DNA from: CAZPQK01 sp964588695
Lineage (GTDB): Bacteria; Krumholzibacteriota; Krumholzibacteriia; WVZY01; JAKEHA01
DNA: 64,000 bases
Assembly (NCBI GenBank): GCA_964588695.1
Contig: CAZPQK010000003.1
Span: 124,001-188,000 of the forward strand
Direction: 5' to 3'
A program made the position numbers and the translations under genes. Numbering within the stretch: the first letter of the stretch is position 1; each line of letters begins with the position of its first letter. A model generated the notes under the pieces. It was given only the letters and a program-made list of their open reading frames with translations. It had not been told where the DNA came from and searched no databases. Shown here piece by piece: positions 1-8,285 of this stretch.

Positions 1-167
1 TGGACATGGGCATGAAGAAAGTCGAGGCCTGGATTAAAGGTCCCGGTGCCGGCCGCGAAGCTGCTATCCGTAGCCTGCGCGCCGCCGGACTGGAAGTGAC
101 CGCGGTTAAGGATTGTACGCCGATGCCACACAACGGCGTCCGTCCCAAAAAGCGCCGTCGCATGTAA
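1..167 (+). CDS. rpsK: 30S ribosomal protein S11, C-terminal part (5' end outside window)
   Basis: Reading from base 3, about 54 codons remain open to a TAA at 165-167. The translation contains GPGAGREAAIRSLRAAGLEV, then DCTPMPHNG and the basic tail PKKRRRM, which is the diagnostic C-terminus of ribosomal protein S11, a 30S platform protein that contacts 16S rRNA. The N-terminal half lies before the window. It is followed after 53 bases by rpoA, so this is the end of the ribosomal-protein/alpha operon. rpsD, which many bacteria place between rpsK and rpoA, is absent here. Confidence 0.97.
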   Translation, partial: DMGMKKVEAWIKGPGAGREAAIRSLRAAGLEVTAVKDCTPMPHNGVRPKKRRRM

Positions 168-220
168 CGACGCCCAGTTTTAATTTTCTTTTTTGTTGCC
201 CAATAAGGGAGGAATGCTAA

Positions 221-1225
221 ATGAAGTGGCGTAATCTTTTGATGCCGCAGGAAGTGATTCGAGGAAGCAGTCATCACACCATGCACGGTAACTTTGTTAT
301 CGAGCCGCTGGAACGTGGTTTCGGCCTGACGTTGGGGAACGCGCTGCGCCGCACCCTATTGTCGTCCATTCAAGGCGCCGCGGTAACCGCGGTTCGAATT
401 AATGGCGTGCTTCATGAGCTAAGCAATATTCCCGGCGTTGTCGAAGACGTTACCGACATCATTCTTAACCTCAAGCAAATCGTGCCCATTATGCACGTCG
501 ACGAGCCTAAGTTTCTTAAGCTTGAGGTCGAGAAGGAAGGCGTTATTACCGCCGCCGATATTACGGGCGATCCCGACATCGAGATCGTTAACCCGGATCA
601 GATCATCTGTACGGCTTCGGAAAAAACCAAAGTCGAAATGGATATCTTGATTGGGCACGGCCGCGGGTTTGTCCCGGCCGAGCAACACATTCTTGAGGAC
701 TTCGACATTGGCCTGGTGCCAGTCGATTCCAACTTTTCGCCGATCCGCCGCGTTTCTTACGAAGTGGAAAACACGCGGGTCGGTCAGCGCACCGACTATG
801 ACAAACTACTGCTGGATATTAACACCGATGGTTCGGTTCGTCCGGAAGATGCGCTGGGGTTCGCCGCCAAAATCGTTAAAGACCATATGACGATGTTCAT
901 TACCTTTGACGAAGAGCCAATGGAAGAAGTGGACGACACAGTCGACGAAGAGACCGAGCGCCTGCGCGAGCTTCTTGGCCGCAGCGTCGAAGAGTTAGAG
1001 CTTTCGGTACGTTCAGGAAACTGCCTGCGACGCGCCAACATTAAAACCCTGGGTGACCTGGTGTCGCGTAGCGAAGCCGAGATGCTGAAGTACCGTAACT
1101 TCGGCAAGCAAAGCTTGCGCGAGATTACTGAGATTCTTAACGGAATGGGTCTTCACCTGGGGATGGACTTGAACAACATGAGCAGCGGTGCTGCTCCGGA
1201 AGAATCTGAGCCCGTCGAAGCGTAA
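221..1225 (+). CDS. rpoA: DNA-directed RNA polymerase subunit alpha
   Basis: 334 residues, close to the usual 320-340. It forms the alpha dimer that nucleates assembly of RNA polymerase. The N-terminal domain (about 1-235) shows the family blocks PLERGFGLTLGNALRRTLLS and GAAVTAVRINGVLHE. An acidic linker near 235-250 leads to the C-terminal domain, with SVEELELSVRSGNCLRRANI and the helix-hairpin-helix region LKYRNFGKQSLREI that contacts UP elements and activators. The ATG has a strong ribosome-binding site, AAGGGAGG at 206-213. It lies between rpsK and rplQ in the conserved alpha operon. A downstream in-frame ATG (codon 8) is less well placed relative to that site. Confidence 0.99.
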   Translation: MKWRNLLMPQEVIRGSSHHTMHGNFVIEPLERGFGLTLGNALRRTLLSSIQGAAVTAVRINGVLHELSNIPGVVEDVTDIILNLKQIVPIMHVDEPKFLKLEVEKEGVITAADITGDPDIEIVNPDQIICTASEKTKVEMDILIGHGRGFVPAEQHILEDFDIGLVPVDSNFSPIRRVSYEVENTRVGQRTDYDKLLLDINTDGSVRPEDALGFAAKIVKDHMTMFITFDEEPMEEVDDTVDEETERLRELLGRSVEELELSVRSGNCLRRANIKTLGDLVSRSEAEMLKYRNFGKQSLREITEILNGMGLHLGMDLNNMSSGAAPEESEPVEA

Positions 1226-1249
1226 CGCTCGTTCGGAGAGGAATTTGTT

Positions 1250-1735
1250 ATGAGACATCGCGTAGACCATCGCAAGCTGGGACGAACCGCAGCGCACCGG
1301 AAAGCCATGTTAAACAACATGGTAACGTCACTGTTCTCCAGCGAGCGAATCGTTACCACGGACGCCAAGGCCAAAGAAGCACGGCGCCTGGCCGAACGCC
1401 TGATCACTCGTGCCAAGAAAGGCTACGAAGCGCATCAGGGGGGGCAAAAGGACGTCGCGCTGAACCACTGGCGCCAGGCCAGCCGGTACATTAAAAAGCC
1501 GAAAGTGTTGAACAAATTGTTCAACGACCTTGCCCCGCAGTTCGCCGACCGTCCCGGTGGTTACACCCGAATCATTCGGATGCAGAACCGACTGGGCGAC
1601 AACGCACAGCAGGTAATGCTAGAGCTGGTCGGTACCAAGGGAACGGTCAATCCGAAGGGCTTTAAAGAAGACGACGAACCCAAAGAAGAGGCTAAGCCTA
1701 AGCGCGGCCGCCGCAAGAAAGCCGCAGCCGAATAG
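1250..1735 (+). CDS. rplQ: 50S ribosomal protein L17
   Basis: 161 residues. L17 binds 23S rRNA near the exit tunnel. The first 115-120 residues are canonical: MRHRVDHRKLGRTAAHRKAM, then the LITRAKKG region, and ending GYTRIIRMQNRLGDNAQQVM. The last 40 or so residues exceed the common length of about 120. They form a charged, low-complexity tail of acidic then Lys/Arg/Ala-rich sequence ending KPKRGRRKKAAAE, as seen in some phyla. The ribosome-binding site GGAGAGG lies 9 bases before the ATG, 24 bases after rpoA. It is the last gene of the operon and is followed by a strong intrinsic terminator. Confidence 0.98.
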   Translation: MRHRVDHRKLGRTAAHRKAMLNNMVTSLFSSERIVTTDAKAKEARRLAERLITRAKKGYEAHQGGQKDVALNHWRQASRYIKKPKVLNKLFNDLAPQFADRPGGYTRIIRMQNRLGDNAQQVMLELVGTKGTVNPKGFKEDDEPKEEAKPKRGRRKKAAAE

Positions 1736-1772
1736 CTCTCGCGGTAGGTAGACCGATTTTAGATTGCTTATG

Positions 1773-1804
1773 CAGCCCCTCCTGATGGAGGGGCTGTTGC
1801 TTTT
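1773..1804 (+). terminator. Intrinsic terminator of the alpha operon
   Basis: A perfect 10-bp stem, CAGCCCCTCC / GGAGGGGCTG (1773-1782 with 1787-1796), closes a TGAT loop and is followed by TTGCTTTT. It sits 37 bases after the rplQ stop. A near copy occurs at 3215-3247 inside the next-but-one gene. Confidence 0.9.
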
Positions 1805-1981
1805 GCGCTTGCAGGGCCCCCGGTGTGGTAGTGGACGCGTACCGTGTCCGGGCGGCGGATCAGCAGCTCCAACCGTGTCCGCGGAACCTTTGTAGCTGCG
1901 TTGTGTAGAAAACGAAAGGTAATGTCTCGCGCCCCCTTAGCGTCGAGTGCGGTCGCCGTCTAACCCGCTGGAGCATCCCCA

Positions 1982-3115
1982 ATGAAACTCGCTGTTATCA
2001 TTACCGCCGCTGTTTTTGCGGCCAACGTGGCCGCCGCGCAAGTTGCTGTCGACCGCAACCTGAACCTTGAGCTCGCCGAAAAGGACGCGACCAAGTCGGC
2101 CTTGCTAGAGCAGGCACTCAATGGTTTTCTGGCCGAAGCGTTGACGGGTGAGTATACGCCCCGGTATGTCGACAGCGCCCATGTCGAAAAGTACAAGTTC
2201 TTCTTCAATAAGATTTCTGGGATAGGGAGCAAGAATCCTGAGAGCTTCTTCAATCCCACCGTCCTTAAGTCTTACACTGCCGACGGAGAGCGGTATCGAC
2301 TAACTGTGGGTTTCTACGGAGTTCGTGATTCCAAACCGTTTATTTACCAGATTACAGAGTTGATAGCGGTGCCTCACGAGGACGGCTATCGGTTCGAGTG
2401 TCCGTTCAAAGAGAACACTAAACACTTCAAGTCTCGACGCGTGGGGTCGGTGACCTATTATTACAGTCATACGCTCGACGCAGATCGGGCTGAGGAATTT
2501 GTCGCATTCAAAGAAGAACTCGCTGAGATAACCGATACACCCGATACCGAGTTGGACTACTTCTGTTTCAGAAGCCTGGACGAGCTACTCAAGTCGTATG
2601 GGTTTCTCTACAGCGCGCGCCAGTGTAACTTTCTCTGTTACGACTTGGGTTTTGCCGACAACGCTGGCGCAACATACATGACTGGAACTGCAAACGAAAA
2701 CTACGCCTTCGGCTATGTAGGCGAATACCTGTACCACAATCTGCCCAATCAGGATCAAATGTACTGGCCTTTTGTGCAAGGACTGGCAACCTACTACGGG
2801 GGCTATGCGCTTAGCTACGACAGCCTGGAAACGCTCAAAGAACAGTTCCGAATGGAGCTGGCCAACAGGCCGACACTGGATTTCTTAGAAGAGTTCAAGA
2901 AGGGCCGGAAGTCGTCGGTACAACGGCACTTCTCCTACTACGTGATGAGCGCGTTCTTGTGTGAAAGACTGATGGAACAGGGCGCGTTCGAAGACGTTCT
3001 GAAACTCGCGTACTCGGGAAACGACGGTGCATTGTTCTTCGACACTCTTCACGAAACGATGGGCATCAACGAGCGAAACTTTCACGAGAGTATTCTGGAG
3101 TTGATTGAACAGTAG
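1982..3115 (+). CDS. Secreted hypothetical protein, no recognised domain
   Basis: 377 residues. A clear signal peptide (MKLAVIITAAVFAANVAAAQ) with an AxA-type cleavage site near residue 19 predicts export. The mature part is soluble, with no further membrane segments, many aromatic residues and regular helical spacing. I do not recognise a family. Its general look (extracytoplasmic, helical C-terminus listing a large 'household' of Tyr/Phe) recalls gluzincin-like secreted proteins, but no HExxH motif is present, so no enzymatic role is claimed. CTGGAG lies about 9 bases before the ATG. It follows the alpha-operon terminator after about 180 bases, so it should have its own promoter. The next gene starts 57 bases downstream in the same direction. 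Confidence 0.75.
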   Translation: MKLAVIITAAVFAANVAAAQVAVDRNLNLELAEKDATKSALLEQALNGFLAEALTGEYTPRYVDSAHVEKYKFFFNKISGIGSKNPESFFNPTVLKSYTADGERYRLTVGFYGVRDSKPFIYQITELIAVPHEDGYRFECPFKENTKHFKSRRVGSVTYYYSHTLDADRAEEFVAFKEELAEITDTPDTELDYFCFRSLDELLKSYGFLYSARQCNFLCYDLGFADNAGATYMTGTANENYAFGYVGEYLYHNLPNQDQMYWPFVQGLATYYGGYALSYDSLETLKEQFRMELANRPTLDFLEEFKKGRKSSVQRHFSYYVMSAFLCERLMEQGAFEDVLKLAYSGNDGALFFDTLHETMGINERNFHESILELIEQ

Positions 3116-3172
3116 TGCGTGCCCCCGGAATAGCCTTGCCACGGCTTCCGGTTCGCCGCTAGCATTCGGCCT

Positions 3173-4504
3173 ATGCGCGTTGGGCTGGGATTTCTTGCCG
3201 TCATACTGGCATTCCAGCCCCTCCTAATGGGAGGGGCTGCTGCTTTTGCGCCCGTTTCTCCCCAGGACGAAGGTCAACTCAATCGTTTTGCGCCCCAGGA
3301 CAGTGTGTTCCTCGCCGACTCATTGTCGGCGTCGGATACGCTCGCCCTTAGTTTTCGCCCGGTACGAACCGGTGCGCCGTTTCTGGCCGACCTGCGCCAG
3401 CAGTCTCCCATGCAACCCAACGAAACCCTGCGTGCGATTTGGGTGGTACGTGACGCGTTGACCAGCCGTGCCGAAATCGACCGCATGGTTGACTTTGCGA
3501 TTGCTACCCGCATGCACCTGGTGTTTGCCCAGGTCCGTGGGCGTGGCGACGCTTATTACCACTCGTCGCTTGTGCCCATCAACGATCGGCTTGAAGTCCC
3601 GCTGGATCAGTTCGATCCTTTGCGGTACTTGCTTTATCGTTGTCACGCCGCAGGTATCGCGGTTCACGCGTGGGTGAACTGTTTTTACGTGTGGTCGTCG
3701 GAAGATCAGGATCCACCCGCGCAGCACGTGGTGAAGACGAACCCCGAGTGGTTACTTCATGACCGCGACGGTAATCGCATGGACGTGTTTGGCATCGGCG
3801 AGTGGCTGCAACGCGGAGATACCGAGGGCTACTACATCGACCCCGCATACCCTGAGGTGCGCCGTCACCTCGCCGACGTGATTCGCGAGTTGGTGACCAC
3901 CTACGATGTCGACGGAGTTCACCTGGATTATGTTCGCTATCCCAACAACGACGTTGGTTATTCACCCGCCATGCGGGCCGAGGTTATCACACGATTTGGT
4001 GTCGACCCCGCGACCCCGCCGTTTGCTGCCGCCAGGAACCTTGGGCCAGCCGCAGCGGCATGGGTGGACAGTGTGGTAGTGGCGCGACGCCTTAGTAACG
4101 TCGATTCTACGGTGGCAGCGATTCGAGACGCAATTGGCGATCTGCCGCTTTCCGCCGCTGGTGTTCCCGACCCGGAAGTAGCCGCCCGACACAAGGGGCA
4201 GGACTGGCGCGGATGGATTTATCGCGGCTGGTTGGATTTCGTTGTGCCCATGGCATACAACGACCGACCGCGCGACATTCGTCGTCGGCTTCGTTACCTG
4301 GAGAACGCGGTTGGAAGCGATCGCTGGTTGATGGGGGTCGCGGTGTACGGTGGACGGGAAGTGTACGCGCAGGGAAACATTAACGAAGTTCGTCGCATCG
4401 GCACCGGCGGCGTCGCGTTGTTTTCTTATAACGTGATGGCGGAAGGGCGCTTTGCAGCAAAGTTTGTAAACGAAGCGTTCTTTGGTTCGGCCGGCGACAA
4501 CTAG
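3173..4504 (+). CDS. Secreted glycoside hydrolase-like protein, GHL10/DUF187 family
   Basis: 443 residues. A signal peptide occupies the first 26 residues (cleavage after AFA). The family blocks follow in order: LRAIWVVRDALTSRAEIDRM, FAQVRGRGDAYYHSSLVPI, GIAVHAWVNCFYVW, NPEWLLHDRDG, the barrel strand YDVDGVHLDYVRYP, and WIYRGWLDFVVPMAYND. This is the (beta/alpha)8 GHL10 family (related to YngK/FenI). The Asp in DGVHLDYVRYP and other acidic residues are candidate catalytic groups. Members are exported enzymes thought to act on wall or matrix polysaccharide; the substrate is unknown. No clear ribosome-binding site precedes the ATG, and a terminator-like hairpin overlaps the signal-peptide codons, which makes the start and expression of this gene unusual. 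Confidence 0.9.
   Translation: MRVGLGFLAVILAFQPLLMGGAAAFAPVSPQDEGQLNRFAPQDSVFLADSLSASDTLALSFRPVRTGAPFLADLRQQSPMQPNETLRAIWVVRDALTSRAEIDRMVDFAIATRMHLVFAQVRGRGDAYYHSSLVPINDRLEVPLDQFDPLRYLLYRCHAAGIAVHAWVNCFYVWSSEDQDPPAQHVVKTNPEWLLHDRDGNRMDVFGIGEWLQRGDTEGYYIDPAYPEVRRHLADVIRELVTTYDVDGVHLDYVRYPNNDVGYSPAMRAEVITRFGVDPATPPFAAARNLGPAAAAWVDSVVVARRLSNVDSTVAAIRDAIGDLPLSAAGVPDPEVAARHKGQDWRGWIYRGWLDFVVPMAYNDRPRDIRRRLRYLENAVGSDRWLMGVAVYGGREVYAQGNINEVRRIGTGGVALFSYNVMAEGRFAAKFVNEAFFGSAGDN
3215..3247 (+). terminator. Terminator-like hairpin inside the signal-peptide codons
   Basis: CAGCCCCTCC (3215-3224) pairs perfectly with GGAGGGGCTG (3230-3239) around a 5-base loop, followed by CTGCTTTTGCGC. The stem and the TGCTTTTGCGC tail match the rplQ terminator at 1773. 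Here the hairpin falls in codons 15-23 of the GHL10 gene. It may be an attenuator, a terminator for the gene at 1982-3115 captured by the reading frame, or chance. Confidence 0.55.
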
Positions 4505-4538
4505 CGGGAAAGGTCGTCGGCAAACAACGCGGATGCTA

Positions 4539-6341
4539 TCATCCCTTATCCAGGAGTCTCAGAACTTCCCGCCGCAAGTCTGCCGGCGGTCCCAGGGTAA
4601 GACACGCCTCCAGTTGCGAAACGGATAAACTGTTGTTATTTAGTCGTTTATTGGCCTTCCCGGCGTGGTAGTAGACCCATGGATCCTGCGGATGTTGTTG
4701 GATCCCAATCTCGGCGTTTGCCGCCAGCCGTTGCCACTCGCTGCGGCGGTGTAACAAATTGAGTTGCCACAAGCGTGCGTCCAGGTTCTGTTCGCGTACC
4801 AGTAGCCGATCCAGATGATGCAAAGCGCGAGTCGTGTCGCCGTTGGCTGTAGCGTGATCGGCACCCCATAACAAGTATCGCGGATTCTTCGAGTGGTCGT
4901 ATGCGTGACCAATTGCTTCTCCCGCTTTGTCGTGGTCGCCTAGGTTTGCGTAATGTTTGGCCAATACTTCGTAGGTGTAGCCGGGACGCTGCGAGGGGGC
5001 ATCCAGTAGTGCAACGTAACGCCGTGTTGACCGGTCATTACTTGCATGAACACCAACGTGTGCGAACACAACCACCAACGCAACCATCAGGTTGGCCGCG
5101 ATTGGTCTTCGTAACTGTGGAAACGAATCCTGCGCACGGCTTAAAGACACGGCAACCATCACCATAACGCAACCCGCCGGTACAGCGTAGACATCCCAAT
5201 CGCGGGTCATCCCCAGTTTCGGTAAAAACCCTACGAGAAAAAACAGGCCGGCTGTTGCGCCAGCGTTCATGATGGCGAACTCGCGGCGATCGATTAGCAA
5301 CGACTTGCGTCCTGCTCTTAACCCGCCGACCACGATAACAACGGCCAGCACCAACGGTACCAGCAAGACGATTTCGTTTAGAATATTTGCCCAGTGCGCT
5401 CCTGTTATCACCGAGTGTTCCTGCCCCCAGAAAGTTGCGAGCTCCTCAGCGATACGACGCGGGATTCCCGACTGAGCAACGAACAACCACGCAGTCGGAA
5501 TCGCAAAGCATGCGATAGCGGAAGCTCGTCGAGCCCACAACTCCGAACGCAGGGTGATCGAAGTGACTATTGCCATGGGGACTAGTAATGTCATCTCGAC
5601 GTGTAGCATTATGCCCACGATCAAAGTTCCCCACATCCAGCGGTGGTACGATGCATCGCGAAGGGAAACGATTGAAAGAACCGTGAACCCGATCGCAGCT
5701 AACCACACCGGTGTGTAAACTTCGACATAGCCAAGTGCATAAACGATTGCACCCGTCGCGCACAATGTTGCGACGGTAAACGCGCGCGGGCCATTATCTC
5801 GGGATGCTCCCAGTCGCACGATAATGCTTGCTGTCCCGACAGCCATGATTACACCAATAGCCGCAACCACGACCCGGGGAGCAAACCCTAGGGGGGCGAG
5901 CAGTTTGGCAGCTGCAAAAAACAGTGCATCGGTAAGCGGGTAGACGTGTTCGGAGGGTGTGATTTTGGTCAGGTAGTCAGAAACTGTGTAGCCCGATTCG
6001 AGGGCGGCTTCCAGATTGTTAACCACCAGGGTGCCATCACCCCATAACTTAGTGCGGGGAAACAGCGTCGCGGCCGCCGCGACCAGCACCGCCGCCAACG
6101 GCAACGCCCGTACGCGACGATCCAGACGATCGTTGGCCCAATCCACGGCTGCGGGGACAAAACACAACGCGCCCGCGAACATGAAGCCGGCACGCCACGG
6201 CCACGAATAGTAGCGCAGTACGTCAAATCCCCACGACCACTGTACTGGTAGCCAAGTGCCGACAACCATCAACCCCAAAAGAAGAGCGGCCGACCCCCAA
6301 AGGAGCCGGCCGATCGTTTCATGCGAAGTTTCCTTCGTCAC
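4539..6341 (-). CDS. Polytopic membrane protein with C-terminal TPR region
   Basis: 600 residues. About ten to twelve hydrophobic segments fill residues 10-420. Between the early segments is an exoplasmic loop with GDGTLVVNNLEAALESGY and a Ser-Glu-His stretch, an arrangement like GT-C glycosyltransferases (a conserved acidic residue in the first loop). The last 170 residues are soluble and TPR-like, with repeats such as EVLAKHYANLGDHDKAGEAI and LLWGADHATANGDTTRALHH. GT-C plus TPR architectures are common in surface glycosylation, but a sugar-transfer role here is inference. It starts 5 bases after the stop of the M49-like gene, so the two form an operon. Confidence 0.75.
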   Translation of the reverse strand: MTKETSHETIGRLLWGSAALLLGLMVVGTWLPVQWSWGFDVLRYYSWPWRAGFMFAGALCFVPAAVDWANDRLDRRVRALPLAAVLVAAAATLFPRTKLWGDGTLVVNNLEAALESGYTVSDYLTKITPSEHVYPLTDALFFAAAKLLAPLGFAPRVVVAAIGVIMAVGTASIIVRLGASRDNGPRAFTVATLCATGAIVYALGYVEVYTPVWLAAIGFTVLSIVSLRDASYHRWMWGTLIVGIMLHVEMTLLVPMAIVTSITLRSELWARRASAIACFAIPTAWLFVAQSGIPRRIAEELATFWGQEHSVITGAHWANILNEIVLLVPLVLAVVIVVGGLRAGRKSLLIDRREFAIMNAGATAGLFFLVGFLPKLGMTRDWDVYAVPAGCVMVMVAVSLSRAQDSFPQLRRPIAANLMVALVVVFAHVGVHASNDRSTRRYVALLDAPSQRPGYTYEVLAKHYANLGDHDKAGEAIGHAYDHSKNPRYLLWGADHATANGDTTRALHHLDRLLVREQNLDARLWQLNLLHRRSEWQRLAANAEIGIQQHPQDPWVYYHAGKANKRLNNNSLSVSQLEACLTLGPPADLRREVLRLLDKG

Positions 6342-6346
6342 GCCGA

Positions 6347-8146
6347 CTAGCTTTGTTCGCGAAGAAAGCGCTCGGCAGAATAGCTGGGAACAATGTCGAC
6401 GGGAATGTCGGTTAGTCCTTTAAGTGCGTTTTCTACTTCTGTCGGCATGACCGAATACTTGTCGATGAATGCCTTGGCTTTGTCGTAGTCACCGAGGGCC
6501 TGAATCATACACAGGTCGCGAGTCATGTTACGCACCGCGCCCGGCATCTTGTTCAGGTCAACTTTAAAGCGACCGGTGGCTTCGTCGTAGAGTATCGCGC
6601 CCTGTTCCTTGCAGTAGTTGTATTCCATCATGTTGGCTTTGCCATGCGCGCTGGTCGCGCCAAACCGAATGGCACGAAAGAACCCTGGCAGGAAAGAGAC
6701 GTAAGCTTTCTTTAGATCGGGGAGCTTCAGGTACCCCTGCATTGCCAGAAACTCTTTGTTGTATAGACCCATGATGTCGGCTTTGGCCTCTTCGAGCGGT
6801 GAGTACAGCGTTTGCAATGCCTGATTGACAGTCGTTTCGGATCCGTCGGCCAGAGTAATGGTTCCCGGCCCGAGTCCGTGCGACAACTCATGCATCAACA
6901 CGTTGGAAAAGTACGCGTCAAAAGTCACCAGCGGCTGCTGCGACGGGTCGAGCAATTTTTGGGCAATCGGCTGAAGGATCTGGTCGTACTTGGCCTGGGA
7001 AATGTTCTTCAGCATGACCTTCTTGCTGCCCTTGGCTTCCCGCACCCGTTCGTCGTTGGGTAGGTTAAACGCCAAGGTTTGCACACCGGCTTTGGTGTCG
7101 CCACCGGCATAAACCAGGTCGACGACACTAATTGGCGAGTCGGTGCCGCGGCTGAAGTTCTTAAACTTGTCTTCGATAGGCAGGTTGCGTTCCATTGCGG
7201 GCAAGTAGCCTTTCAAACGATCAAGCGCCTGGGAATCGGCTGGGTTGCGGATGGCTATGAACGCTTCGAACGCCGCTTTATACGCGAACAGGCCATCTTC
7301 GTACACTTCGTACGGGCCAATGGTAACGTCGATAATGTTGTGTTCGACGTCCATCCAGTCCATGTCGCTTTGAAAGTAGTTGTTGGACGAAAACGCGTCG
7401 GCGCGACTGCGCAAGAACCGTGCAAGTGTGGTGTAGTCGGTGTTGGCCGATCCGGGCGAGCCTTTTTCGAGTTTGTCGGCTGCCTGGTAGAGGAACGCGG
7501 CTGCTCGCACTAGCTTGGCTTTGTAAGCTTCGTTGTACGGCGTCGCCTTGAGTCCGCCGTCGTCTGCGCGGTCGATGCGGGTAAAGTAGCCCTCGAAGGC
7601 GTCCTTGTCGCCCGGGTTAGCTGCGACGTGAGTGTTAAACTCTTCCTTGGTCATGTCTTCGGGATAGTAGCCAGCGCCCGCGGGCTTCGGCGTGTTGCCC
7701 CAGAAGGGTTGGTCTTCTTCAAGGCGATCCCAGGGACCAAAGTTGATCGCAAAAAACTTGCGGAGTGCTTTGGCTTCGGCTTTGTCCATGCCTTCAACTC
7801 TAGCAAGCTGGTCTTTAAGCGCTTTGTTACCGGCGTATACTTGCTCCATGAAAATTTCATCCATTACCGCGCCGGCTTTTACCAACAATCGCAACGCTTC
7901 TTTTTCATCGGCGGACAAGATCGAACCGTCGTAGTCGACTTGAACCGGCCCATACTTGGCCAGGCGCTCGGCGATCCCACTGCCCGGAACTTTTGGCGTG
8001 TCGCTGGGATTGGCCGGCGCGACCGCAGCGGCCTGGGCATCGCTGCCAGCGCTGGTCGAAGCGTTTGAGTTTTCTGCCGATCCTCCGCTGCACGCGGCGA
8101 AGACTCCGGCCATGGCGATCACTAGCCACGTCTTTTTGCTCGTCAT
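6347..8146 (-). CDS. Lipoprotein metallopeptidase, dipeptidyl-peptidase III (M49)-like
   Basis: 599 residues from the ATG at 8146, which has AGGAG 8 bases upstream; a GTG one codon earlier is less well spaced. A lipoprotein-type signal (MAGVFAAC) is followed by an Ala/Ser-rich linker. The zinc site is HELSHG (His419, Glu420, His423), with a second block EEAKAD (Glu452-Asp457) supplying the third ligand, as in M49. Classic M49 enzymes have the hexapeptide HExxGH. The pentapeptide HExxH form seen here is known from a minority branch and from Nudix-linked relatives. Expected role: removal of dipeptides from peptides on the periplasmic side of a membrane. First gene of a two-gene operon with the TPR membrane protein. 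Confidence 0.85.
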   Translation of the reverse strand: MTSKKTWLVIAMAGVFAACSGGSAENSNASTSAGSDAQAAAVAPANPSDTPKVPGSGIAERLAKYGPVQVDYDGSILSADEKEALRLLVKAGAVMDEIFMEQVYAGNKALKDQLARVEGMDKAEAKALRKFFAINFGPWDRLEEDQPFWGNTPKPAGAGYYPEDMTKEEFNTHVAANPGDKDAFEGYFTRIDRADDGGLKATPYNEAYKAKLVRAAAFLYQAADKLEKGSPGSANTDYTTLARFLRSRADAFSSNNYFQSDMDWMDVEHNIIDVTIGPYEVYEDGLFAYKAAFEAFIAIRNPADSQALDRLKGYLPAMERNLPIEDKFKNFSRGTDSPISVVDLVYAGGDTKAGVQTLAFNLPNDERVREAKGSKKVMLKNISQAKYDQILQPIAQKLLDPSQQPLVTFDAYFSNVLMHELSHGLGPGTITLADGSETTVNQALQTLYSPLEEAKADIMGLYNKEFLAMQGYLKLPDLKKAYVSFLPGFFRAIRFGATSAHGKANMMEYNYCKEQGAILYDEATGRFKVDLNKMPGAVRNMTRDLCMIQALGDYDKAKAFIDKYSVMPTEVENALKGLTDIPVDIVPSYSAERFLREQS

Positions 8147-8192
8147 CACATCATCTCCTGTTATTAATGAAAGGGCCGCGGCAAGCGGCTAT

Positions 8193-8216
8193 CGCCGAAT
8201 TATCCGTGATTCGGCG
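8193..8216. promoter_or_regulatory. 8-bp inverted repeat in intergenic region
   Basis: CGCCGAAT (8193-8200) and ATTCGGCG (8209-8216) are perfect reverse complements separated by 8 bases. The repeat lies between the end of the retropepsin-like gene and the start of the M49-like gene (both on the minus strand). No T-run follows on either strand, so an operator or RNA hairpin is more likely than a terminator. No regulator is identified. Confidence 0.35.
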
Positions 8217-8285
8217 CAGGATGTAAAGACGATGACGCCAGAGACCGCGTTAAACTAATGCATTCAAACGAGTTTGCGTTTCGGG

